From Mantamonas sphyraenae (lineage: Eukaryota; CRuMs; Mantamonadidae): 64,000 nucleotides of DNA. The notes under the pieces are model-generated. The model saw only the letters and a list, made by a program, of their open reading frames with translations, did no database searches and was not told the DNA's origin. Shown in pieces: positions 21,801 through 30,907 of the stretch. How positions within the stretch are numbered: position 1 is the stretch's first letter; the number at the start of each line of letters is the position of its first letter. Location of the stretch: NCBI GenBank assembly GCA_026936335.1, contig JAPMXV010000051.1:514112-578111 (forward strand), in the 5' to 3' direction. Position numbers and translations under genes: made by a program.

Positions 21801-22086
21801 TTGGGGCCGAGGTGGACGTACGTTTGGTGTGGAGAGTGTTGCCGTTGTCGGAGCCATCGTCCTGGAGGTAGATGGTGTAGACGTCGTCGAGAGTGTAGTT
21901 TGGGTTGAGGTCGACCAAGTGTTCGCCTGCGTCGGACTGGACAAAAACCTCGAGAGCGTCGGCGTTGTAGGGCCCGTGCTGGCGGTTGGTCAAGGCAACA
22001 CACTTGGCGAGGACCCAGCTCAGTTTCTGCGAGGGTCTGCAGATGACGCTGACGGGGGTGTCCTCGATGTATAGGGTGATCCACAT
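18834..22086 (-). CDS. CHAT - NB-ARC - SAM - SH2 protein (NLR-like sensor/protease)
   Basis: Four exons (21822-22086, 21154-21633, 19803-21056, 18834-19705) join with consistent phases to give 956 aa. Residues 1-88 form a ubiquitin/RBD-like fold. A caspase-like CHAT domain follows: the histidine motif HYSGHG (His241) and the cysteine motif FVFVSACYS (Cys282) are both intact, with exon 2/3 joining between them. Next is an NB-ARC STAND ATPase with YFIGRNGDLDALL (~397-409), P-loop AGPQGVGKST (425-434) and Walker B FLVLDN (Asp517), then winged-helix-like sequence. Residues ~728-790 resemble a SAM domain (SADRVAEWLDDVNMG) and ~831-930 an SH2 domain (YFHGKLS; FIVRMS with Arg861 at the phosphotyrosine-binding position). 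I infer a ligand- or phosphotyrosine-gated oligomeric protease, as in NLR-type immunity or programmed death. No such domain order is familiar to me. Confidence 0.85.
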
Positions 22087-22527
22087 TTGAGGAGGACGAG
22101 ATTGGGATGGAAGCGGCGGGGGAAGCAGACGAAACTTGTGGTGAGTGGGGCAGGGGTGCAGCGAGCAGTGAGGTTGGAGAGAGTGGGTGGGCGTAAGAGA
22201 GAGAGGATGAGGTGTAGGAGGAGGGTGGAGCAGGGGACGCGGGGAGGGAGAGGGAAACGGGGCGGCGAAAGAGGAGGGTGTGTTGCGTGATGTGGGCGAC
22301 GGCGGGTTCTGGTGGTTTGGGGTTGCATGCCGCAGGAGGGCGGAACGGCGTGACAAGGACGGGATGGTGTAGGCGGAGGGAAAGAGAATGGGTGGGCGAG
22401 GATAGAGTGGTGCAGGGGAACGGTTGTGGAGGATGAGGCAGCGGTGTGGGCAGTGGTGAGGGAGCTAAAGACAAGGCGCGGAAACTGACGCGTGGAAAAT
22501 CCCCTCCGAGGCGCGCGCAGAAGAAGA
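22087..22527. promoter_or_regulatory. Divergent intergenic region, CHAT-NB-ARC / mitochondrial ACP
   Basis: About 440 bp lie between the two divergent start codons. The sequence is purine-rich on the plus strand with many GGGAG/GAGG runs; I see no gene and no obvious TATA box. An in-frame ATG at 22492 could extend the ACP by 12 residues. Confidence 0.4.
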
Positions 22528-22920
22528 ATGAGCTCTCTGCGTCTGTTTAGCAATGCAACGAAGGGTGTGCGTCAGAGCGGCGTGGCCAAGGCCTCCATGA
22601 GCGTGAGCAGCGTGAACACAGCCATGACGATGCCCGTGGGGGTGGTTTTCGCGCGCGGGTACGCAGGCGGTCTGGATCGCAGCAGCGTGGAGGAGCGTGT
22701 GCTGTCTGTAGTCAAGTCGTTTGAGAAGGTGGACCAGTCGGCCGTGTCTGGGGAGGCTCACTTTACGCGCGACCTTGGTCTGGACTCGCTGGACGTGGTG
22801 GAGCTGTCGCTTGCGATGGAGGAGGAGTTTGCCGTGGAGATGTCCGAGGAGGACGCGGAGAAGATCCAGTCTGTGAGCGACGCTGTGGAGTACTTTGTGA
22901 ACCACCCGGACGCGATGTAA
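22528..22920 (+). CDS. NDUFAB1: Mitochondrial acyl carrier protein
   Basis: This is a single exon of 130 aa from ATG 22528. Residues 1-48 are rich in Ser, Arg and Ala with few acids, a mitochondrial presequence. The ACP domain follows, with the phosphopantetheine attachment site LGLDSLDVVELSLAMEEEF (serine in DSL) and AEKIQSVSDAVEYF at the C-terminus. In eukaryotes this protein serves mitochondrial type II fatty-acid synthesis (lipoate supply), is a structural subunit of complex I, and works with LYR proteins. The length is standard. It starts 75 bp before the TOP3A gene on the same strand. Confidence 0.9.
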   Translation: MSSLRLFSNATKGVRQSGVAKASMSVSSVNTAMTMPVGVVFARGYAGGLDRSSVEERVLSVVKSFEKVDQSAVSGEAHFTRDLGLDSLDVVELSLAMEEEFAVEMSEEDAEKIQSVSDAVEYFVNHPDAM

Positions 22921-22994
22921 TTGGCGTGCTAATGTGATGCGGGGGAAGAGACAAAGAAAACAAACGACGCTGTGAATTGGTTCCCGCCGTTGTC

Positions 22995-25723
22995 ATGCAT
23001 GTGTTGAATGTGGCGGAGAAGCCATCGGTAGCAGCCGAAGTGACGCGCCTGCTAGTGGGAGGTCGCGCAAACAGGGTGGGTTTCAGTGATTTGCGCCGGG
23101 TTGCCCGAGGCGGCAAGGTTCCTGACAACAGGGTGAACGCAGAGGCGGCAGAATGGGGCGACGGTGCACGAGTTTCAGTACACGTTTCTAGGGAGGACGT
23201 GCAACATGATGTTTACGGCAGTGGCGGGCCATCTGTTTGAAACAGATGTGGACAACGTCAAGTACGGGTGGCAGAAGATTCCCCCGCGCGATTTGCTGGA
23301 TCCGGAGAAGGTGGAGCTGACGACGGCGGTGAACAAGGTGAGCGTAGGCGTGGGACTGTGACATGCGTGTGTGTGTGTGTGGGGGGGGTGTGAGGGGGGT
23401 GCGGGGGGTGCGGGGGGGAGGTCACGGCGGGTGGAGAGGTGAGGGAAGACGACGGCGGGTGGCGCCAACCAGCTGACACGCCAAATGAGCACAGGACATG
23501 GACGGTCTGTCGAGGAATCTTCAGGCGCTGTCGAGACAGTGCAACGTGTTGTTCCTGTGGCTGGATTGCGATCGGGAAGGAGAGGCCATTGCGTTTGAGG
23601 TGATCGAGTGCTGCGCACAGGCAAACCGGGCGTTCCGGAACATGGACAACGTGTACCGAGCCAAGTTCTCGGCGCTGATTCAGAGGGACATCGAGCGGGC
23701 CGTGGCACACCCGGAAAAACCAAACCAACAGGAGGCGCTGGCGGTGCAGGCGCGGCAAGAGATTGATCTTCGGATCGGGTACGCGTTTACGCGGTTCCAG
23801 ACGATGCTGCTGCAGAAGCAGTTTGACGTGGGCACGGTAAGCTACGGGCCGTGCCAGTTTCCGACACTGGGGTTTGTGGTGGAGCGGTATGCACGCCGAG
23901 AGACGTTTGTGCCGGAGGCGTTCTACACGCTGGACATGCGTGTGGCCCGGGACAAGGAGGTGGCGCAGTTCAAGTGGAAACGCGGGAGACTATTTGACCG
24001 CACGGCGTGCATGATCCTGCTGGAAATGTGCCTGGAGGAAGCCGAGGCGGAGGTGGTACGGATCACCGAGAGGCAGAAACTGCGACACAAGCCGCTGCCA
24101 CTGACAACGGTGGAAATGCAAAAGTTTGCAGCGACGAAACTGAGGATCAGTGCAAAGCGGGCGATGGACCTGGCAGAGGCGATGTACCAGCGCGGCATCA
24201 TCAGCTACCCACGTACAGAGACGGACCAGTTTGCGGAGAACACGCCGCTGGACGAGATGATCCAGCTGCAGAGTGGACACGGACAGTGGGGCGGATATGC
24301 AAGTAGCTTGCTTTCAGGAGGGTTTGAGCGACCCAGGAACGGGCAACACAACGATCAATCGCATCCGCCAATCCACCCGCTGAAGTGTGTAGCGTCTCAG
24401 GGAGACCTGCAGGCGGGAGAGTGGCCACTGTACGAGTTTATCGTGCGCAGGTTCCTGGCATGTTGCTCGCGGGACGCAGTGGGATTTCAGACCGTTGTGC
24501 ATGCGCAGATGGGTAGCGAGGGCTTCTATGCGAGCGGGCTGATGATTCGCGAGCGCAACTACCTGGATGTGTATCCGTACGACAAATGGACGGGATCTGT
24601 GATCCCTGTGTTCCGTGAAGGGGAGCGGTTTGTGCCGAGCGAGCTGAACATGGGCGAAAGCGGCACGCAGGCGCCGTCGCTGCTGACGGAGTCGGAGCTG
24701 ATTGCGCTGATGGACAAGAACGGGATTGGGACGGACGCAACGATTGCGGCGCACATCGAAAAGGTGATTGAGAGGGACTTTGTGCAGAAGCAGGGAGTGC
24801 ACCTCGCGCCGTCGCAGCTGGGGATTGGCCTGGTGAACGGCTACTACAACATGGAGATCTTTCTGGCGCGGCCGAACCTGCGTGCGCGCATGGAGATGGC
24901 GATGAACATGATCAGTGCGAACCAGGCCACGAAGGAGGCGGTTGTGCTTGACTGCATGGCCGAGATGGGCCGGCTGCTGGACAAGGCGCAGGAAAACAAG
25001 GAGGCGCTTGTGGAAAGTGTGGGAATGCGTGTGTCGCGGCGAAGCGTGTCGAGCATGCAGGAAGTGCAACGCGAGGTGACACGATGTGGCGAGTGTGGCG
25101 AGTGGATGCATGTTCTGAGCGAGCGTGTGGGGCGGGACAAGAAGCGGTTTGCGTTGTTCTGCAGAACGTGTCAGGAGCTGCACGAGCTGCCGTGGAAGGT
25201 GCGAAATGTGGAGCCGATGGATTTCCGATGTGCGTACTGCGGCTTTTCGATTGTGACGGTGCATGTGGAGTCTGGTGGGAAGCTGCAATTGTGTCCGCAG
25301 TGCTTCGGTTCGCCGCCCGCGAGCACAGGTGTGCACGGCACAATGCTGTGCCGCAACTGTCCAAACACAGAGTGCAGCAAAAGCGGAGCAGGTACGACGG
25401 CGTACGTGTGTCTGTGTCCAAAGTGTCGCAAGGAGATGAAATTCAGCAAGACGAGCAACGGGTCGATGGTGATCTCGTGTGAGAACTACAAGCGGTGCAA
25501 GACGAGCGTGTGGGCGCCCAGAGGTCTGGTAAAGGTGGAGGGCACGGGCAGATTGTGCGGGCAGTGCAACCGCAACAGCCGCTTTCAGGTGTTGCGGATG
25601 GACTTTGCAGCCGGGTCGCTGGCACCCGAACGGGTCACGATGGAGAGTTGTTTGGGTCAGGATGTGGTGCAAGACGTGCTGATGGCGTTTGGGGAACGCA
25701 AGTTGGAGCCGCTGTGGAGGTAG
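22995..25723 (+). CDS. TOP3A: DNA topoisomerase III alpha
   Basis: Exons 22995-23075, 23143-23337 and 23495-25723 join in frame to give 834 aa. The N-terminus MHVLNVAEKPSVAAEV starts the TOPRIM domain, whose acidic motif is LFLWLDCDREGEAIAFEV. The active-site tyrosine is Tyr330 in IISYPRTETDQF. SYGPCQFPTLGFVVERY favours the alpha over the beta type. The C-terminus has several Cys pairs (CGECGEWM, CAYCGFSI, CPKCRKEM) forming zinc ribbons as in TOP3A. The enzyme passes single strands and, with a BLM-type helicase and RMI1, dissolves double Holliday junctions. The exon 1/2 splice choice is the one that removes an in-frame TGA and restores the family sequence. Intron 2 contains a G-quadruplex-like run. 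Confidence 0.9.
23381..23418 (+). repeat. Four-tract G run (G-quadruplex motif) in TOP3A intron 2
   Basis: G runs of 8, 6, 6 and 7 at 23381-23388, 23394-23399, 23403-23408 and 23412-23418 are separated by loops of 3-5 nt, directly after a (GT)n tract. They lie on the transcribed (sense) strand, so both DNA and pre-mRNA could fold. Confidence 0.7.
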
Positions 25724-25810
25724 AGGAGGGAGAGGATGGGCAGAGAATTGCGGCTCCCCCCCGTCGCCCAAAACAAAAGCCAACCCATTCCACCATTGAG
25801 ACCATCGACC

Positions 25811-27000
25811 ATGCAGATGCAGAGTGACATTCAGATGCCTTATGGGCAGCACAAGGGGCAAATCCAGCTGGTGAGTGTGTTTGGGTGGAGGGAGACTCTT
25901 GGCGCTCCGGGTGAAGCTGACGCGTGGGTGACGGGTGTAGGTGCTGGGGCCGATGTTTTCGGGCAAGTCGACGGAACTTTTGCGCAGGGTGCGTCGATAC
26001 ACGATTGCAAACAAGAAGTGTAGGTTGTGCGGGAGGACGGGGCGAAAAAGAAAAAAGGGCGGGAGCTTGATCAGCTGCGTGCGCGCCAATTTTCAAAGGG
26101 ATCGGATATGGCGGGAAGAGGGGACACTGACATGCATTTGAGGCCCGCTGTGGGCGGGGCGTGGACGGTGAATGCCTACAGGCCTGGTGATTAAGTACAA
26201 GCACGACACACGGTACTCTGTGGACGAGATGAGCACGCACGATAGGTAGGCTGTCCAAATTGTGGTGCGCGCGGCAATTTGGCGCGAAAATTTTTGGCGG
26301 GAAGGTCTGACACGCCGGGGTCACAGAGTGACGTGCTGTGCGAGGCCGTGCGACACATTGTTCGATGCGGAAGACGATGCGGACGCATACGACGTTATTG
26401 GGATCGATGAGGGCCAGTTCTTCCCGGATGTGGTTGAGTTTTGCGAGAAGATGGCCAACGCCGGCAAGATTGTGATTGTGGCGGCACTGGTGAGTATTCC
26501 GAGGAGGGGTTGTGAGCGATTTAGTATTGCGCATGAGCGCTGACACGATGGGCGTGATGAAGGATGGGACGTTCCAGCGCAAGGCGTTTGGCAAGGTGCT
26601 GGAACTTGTGCCGCTTGCGGAGCACGTGATCAAGCTGCGTGCCATCTGCCACCTGTGCTTCAAGGACGCGGCATTCAGCAAGCGCATCGGGAAGGAGATG
26701 GAGGTGGAGGTGATTGGTGGCGAGGAGAAGTACGTGGCCGTTTGCCGAGAGTGCTTCTTTGACGACAACACAGAGCAGCTGGAGCAGGAGCTGCAGGCAA
26801 AGCAGAAGGAGGTGGAAAGGGAGCAAGACCAGCAACAGCAACAAGAGCAGGAGCAGGAGCAGGAGCAGGGACCAAGTGGTATTGGGGGCAAGAAGCACGC
26901 CGATGTGGAGGTGGCCAAGGTGAAGCAACTGGGCCAACTGCTGGAGCTGGGCGACCACACCCCGAGCAGCATTGGAGGCAGCGCGGGACGAGACCTGTGA
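25811..27000 (+). CDS. TK1: Thymidine kinase (TK1 type)
   Basis: Five exons (25811-25870, 25941-26019, 26182-26245, 26327-26489, 26563-27000) join with matching phases to give 267 aa. The order is: P-loop [32 protein letters not shown], the Walker B-like [33 protein letters not shown], and the structural zinc site (CHLCF and CRECFF). It phosphorylates thymidine with ATP in the salvage pathway. After the conserved core the protein has a Gln/Glu-rich tail of about 80 residues (runs of QEQEQEQE) that is not part of the family. All four introns carry a CTGAC element. It ends 20 bp from the convergent gene at 27021. Confidence 0.92.
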
Positions 27001-27020
27001 GCAATGGATGTGGATGCATT

Positions 27021-27894
27021 TTAGACTTCTTGGAGGGCCACGCGTTCGAGAGGCTTGTTCTTGGGCACGGCGGCCTTGTACCGCGCCGTCACGGCGTCCT
27101 TGATCTCAAAGGCGAGAGGCGTTTCAAAGGTCAAGCGCTTCTCCAGAGTGTCGGAGACGACAAAGGTCATTTCAAAGAGGTTGTCCGGGAGGAGGTCTTC
27201 CTCCACAAGCGGGCTATCGGTGGAGGGGCTTTCCTCCTTGTTCTCTTCGGTGGTGGTGGTGGTGGTTTCTTCACTGGTGTCGTCCTCGTTGGCGGTGGTG
27301 GTAGTGGTGGTGGTTTCTTCACTGGTTTCGCCCTCGTTGGCGGCGGTGGTGGTTTCGTCACTGGTTTCGTCCTCGCCATTCTCCTCGTTGGCGGTGGTGG
27401 CGGAGGTTTGTGGGACGCCGAGATCTTCGCCAGTTTCGAGTTCGATTTCGTCCACTCCGACAGTCGGGGTGGCGGAGGAGGAGCCCGAAGCAGCCTCGCG
27501 CTTAAGGCGCTGCGTTTCTTCTGTGCGCGCGTGGAATTTGGCGAGCTTGGGGTAGGAAAAGTAGGCGTAGTCGATTCGGTGCACCGGGTGGAGGACGGAC
27601 ACGCCGCTGGTGCTGAGTTCGAGGATGACGTCGCGGCGCTCGACAGAGTCACCCGAGGTGATGATTTCCTGAGAGAGGGCAGGTGGGAAAGAGTCAGCCT
27701 AGGGCGGCGTTGGACGCGAGAAAGTTCGGAAGGAAACCAAGGCCGAGACGTACGACGGCTTCAAACTCTTTGGGCTGGGACAGGTCGACGTCGACCATGG
27801 CTTCTTCGTCCCAATTCCAGGCGTCGCTGACGTCGTACCAAGACATGGCGCGTTGCTTGCGCATCTGCTTGCGGGCTTCCTCTGGGGTGGACAT
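27021..27894 (-). CDS. Unrecognised protein, possibly PH/PTB-like, split by a Thr/Glu minisatellite
   Basis: Exons 27754-27894 and 27021-27668 join in phase (262 aa). I do not recognise the family. The sequence DVILELSTSGVSVLHPVHRIDYAYF resembles the central strands of a phosphotyrosine-binding/PH-like domain, where V-L-S-x-x-G-V-x-V-L precedes R-I-x-Y. The end (TFVVSDTLEKRLTFETPLAF, then a helix) could complete it. Between these parts lies an insert of near-repeats of the type SEETTTTTTxANE, encoded by a minisatellite. The N-terminus is charged, then aromatic (MSWYDVSDAWNWDEEAM). If the PTB idea is right it would be a small adaptor; this is a weak inference. Confidence 0.55.
27235..27415. 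repeat. Minisatellite inside the 27021-27894 gene
   Basis: About four diverged copies of a GGTGGT-rich unit followed by TTCTTCACTGGT and CCTCGTTGGCG are spaced roughly 40-50 bp apart. They encode Thr/Glu-rich repeats on the minus strand. Such arrays change copy number easily. Confidence 0.65.
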
Positions 27895-28070
27895 TGACTT
27901 TTTCCGTTGGCCTTGGAGGCGAATGATCAGCCAGAGCCGACACGATGTGAAGGGAGATGGTTCGAAAGGGCTGGGAAGCATGTGCTTCAAGTGCATTTGG
28001 CAAGCAAGGAGATGGGCCGACACGGCAGCCGCTGATGCGACCACCGCAAACAACCCGAACAACACGAACG

Positions 28071-28950
28071 ATGTCTTCTACGCGCTGGCTCCCTCTCGAA
28101 AGCAACCCCGATGTGCTGAACAAGGTAGGTGGATGCAGTGTGTGTCTGGTGTGCTCGGTTGGGTGCGGTTTGGTGCATGTGTGCATCAGGGGATGACAGG
28201 CGGAAAGTGGACAAGAGGGCACAAACACAGGAATTCGTGCGGGTGTGGTTTTTCCCCTCTGACGCGCTGACGGGTTGGCATCTGACACGGAACGGACGCA
28301 CGGCACTGTAGTTCTGCAGCGGGCTGGGCATGCCCGGCTCGGTGGCATTCACAGACGTGTGGGGTCTGGACGAGGAGCTGCTTGCGATGCTGCCGTCCAA
28401 GATCCACGCCATGGTGTTCCTGTACCCGATCACCGACGTGTCGGACAACTACCGTAAGGAGGAGGTGGCCAAACTGCAGGAGGAAGGGCAGGAAGTGGGC
28501 GAGAATGTGTTCTTTGTCAAGCAAACCATCGGCAACGCGTGCGGGACCATCGGCGTGCTGCACTGCATGGCCAACGCCCAGGGCTTTGAGGTTGAGGACG
28601 GCTTCTTCAAGACCTTTGTGCAGGACACGAAGGACATGGATGCCGACGAGCGTGCAGCATACCTGGAGTCAGACAAGGCGCAAGCACTCGAGCAGGCCCA
28701 CGGCCAGAGCGCAAGCGAGGGCCAAACCAACGCAGAGGAGCACGAAGGCACCAACCTTCACTTTATTGCGTTTGTGCCCGTCGATGGCGTCCTGTACGAG
28801 TTTGACGGCCGCAAGCCCTTCCCCATCAACCACGGCAAGACCACGGACGAGACGTTTGCATCGGACACTGCAGCTGTGATCCAGCAGTTTATGAAGCGCG
28901 ACCCGGAGCAGTACGAGTTTACGACGATGGCTCTGTGCGACGCGCAGTAA
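28071..28950 (+). CDS. UCHL3: Ubiquitin carboxyl-terminal hydrolase, UCHL3 type
   Basis: Exons 28071-28124 and 28312-28950 join in frame to give 230 aa, the usual UCH-L1/L3 length. The start MSSTRWLPLESNPDVLNK matches the family N-terminus. The oxyanion Gln and nucleophile Cys lie in VKQTIGNACGTIGVLH, the catalytic His in NLHFIAFV and the Asp in EFDGRKPFP, so the enzyme is complete. It removes small adducts from ubiquitin or NEDD8 C-termini. The loop between Cys and His (the active-site crossover, with DKAQALEQAHGQSASEG) is of normal size. Its stop codon is 13 bp from that of the convergent TBCA gene. Confidence 0.93.
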
Positions 28951-28963
28951 TGGATTCGGAAAC

Positions 28964-29579
28964 TCAGTAGTCTTCTTCGAGATCCCCGTCGTCGTCGTTG
29001 CCGTTGCTGTTGCTGTTGCTCTCTTTTGCGTCGTCTTGGTCGTTGCCCAGCTCCTCGTTGACCGCCTTGAGGGCTGCGTAAGCCGCTTCGGCTTCCGTGG
29101 ACTGCTGCACGTGGTCGTCGTCGCTGTGTTCCTTGAGGAGCACAGTGAGGTCGGCTGCCGTGTTTTCCAAGCGCCTGCGACAGTCATCGATCATTGCTTT
29201 GGATTCGGCGATGACTTGTTCCTGAGTGGTGGCGAGTGCATGAGACAAGCGTGTCAGTGTCGCGTGCTGTGTGACATCTTGCCCGTGTGTCAGCGCAAAG
29301 ACCCACCTGTTGCTTGAGTCGATCGGTGTTGCCTGACTCTTTCATCTTGAGCAACCGCTCCTCTTCCTCCTCAACCTCTTTCTCGTACGACAGCATCTCC
29401 TTGTGCAGGCTGTATTGGGCGTGTTAGCAAACGCCCCAACCGTTTCGCGCCGGAATTGCTCAGCGCGCGAGCGATTCCGCGTTGCTGCGTCGTGGGCTGA
29501 CGACCTCCTCTGTCCACACGTACCGAGTGCACGAGCCAGTCTTGATTTTGATGCGGCGCTTGATGTCAGACACGGACAT
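28964..29579 (-). CDS. TBCA: Tubulin-specific chaperone A
   Basis: Exons 29524-29579, 29307-29409 and 28964-29221 join in phase to give 138 aa. The three-helix TBCA fold is recognisable from IKRRIKIKTGSCTRL, KEMLSYEKEVEEEEERLLKM and IAESKAMIDDCRRRLENTAADL. TBCA captures beta-tubulin after release from the CCT chaperonin. The extra C-terminal tail is acidic with Asn/Ser repeats. The presence of a tubulin-folding factor close to ciliary genes is probably coincidental. The tandem phosphomannomutase gene stops 200 bp upstream. Confidence 0.88.
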
Positions 29580-29779
29580 GGGTGGTGTTTGGGACGAGCG
29601 GTGTTCTTGTGGCTGGACGCACGCACACATGCGGTGTGTCCAGGTGAGGCGAGATTTCGGTGGGAACGCGGGGAAAGGCCAGAGGCGGAGGAGTGGGGAG
29701 AGTGCACGAGTGCGAGAATGGGAGATGGGATCGCGTTGGCGAGAGCAGCTGAGCAGCAGCGCCTTTTCATTTGCCCACT

Positions 29780-30742
29780 TCACAGGAACAGCTTCTGGCA
29801 CTGTTCGACGGTGTGCGCAGGGCCTGTGGTGGTGTTTCCGTTGACACCCTCGTGCATAAAGATCTCGTAGTCGTTGCCGCCCTCGTAGGTCTTGTCGCCA
29901 AAGAAAAAGACGTTCTCAAACGCAGGCTTGCCCTCGTCGTCGTTGAGGTGGTTCAGGCAGTACGTCTTGTCCCACCCCGTGGGGAACACGTCAAAGCTGA
30001 TTTGGCCGCCAATGGAAAAGGTCCACTTGTCGCTGCCAAACTTCTCCTTGAGGGCGTCGACAAATTGCGGGCGGATCTTGTGCTCCTGGTCGTAGGCGTT
30101 GAACTCGACACGCTCTTCTTGGTTGACGTTGCGGCCGCATGGGGAGACGTTGATCATGCCGTTGCGGAACTCCACAAACGTGCCACGTTTGGCCGGGAGA
30201 CCCTTGAGGTCTGCAATGTAGTGGAGGCAAAAGTCGATAAAGTCCTGCAGCTCCTGCTCGGAAAACTCGCTCTTGAGGGACTGTGCATAGACGTGTGCGT
30301 GTGGGTTGGGTTAGGCAAGGCGCAGCGACGGCGGAGGGAGCGTCGGGGCTACTTACGGCGCGGTGAATCTCCTTTCCCTCCTTGAAGGCCAACAGGCCGT
30401 TCTCAGAGAAGACGTAGTCAAACATCTCGAGAACTGCGGGAGTGCCGAACACGCAACGGGGTGCGGGAGGTGTCAGCACGGGCGTGTGCATCAGCTGTTG
30501 GAGGGCTGGGGCGTCGGGGAAGGGAACGGCGGCTGTGCGCCGGAAAACGGACTGTTGTCACCGAGCTGCTCCTGCTGCTTGACGAGGTCTGAGCCACCCA
30601 CGATGCCGATGGTGACCACCTTGCGCAGCTGCTGAATGAAATCCAGAGTCTCCTGGTTGGCCTCGAGGCGGGGTTCAGTCAGGGTGCCGTCGACGTCAAA
30701 GAGGACGATGGTGTTGTCGCGGGAGTACTTGGTAGTAGACAT
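29780..30742 (-). CDS. PMM2: Phosphomannomutase
   Basis: Exons 30553-30742, 30357-30433 and 29780-30280 join in phase, giving 255 aa, close to the usual ~250. HAD motif I with both aspartates is [52 protein letters not shown] and [16 protein letters not shown] are PMM signatures. The enzyme interconverts mannose-6-phosphate and mannose-1-phosphate for GDP-mannose, N-glycans and GPI anchors. It is divergent from ADA2 copy 1, with 165 bp between start codons. Confidence 0.93.
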
Positions 30743-30907
30743 TTTCTGTGTGGCGTTCAGATGGGTGGATGGCCGCAGCCGCAATCGACGCGAACTTGAC
30801 ATGCAACATCTGTCGGGGTGTCGGAGTGGTGTTTGGGTGCAGCATTGGTGACGTCAAGACCTCGTGGCGCCAGTGCAGCCAGCAGTGCAGTGCGGAGCCT
30901 TGGGGAG

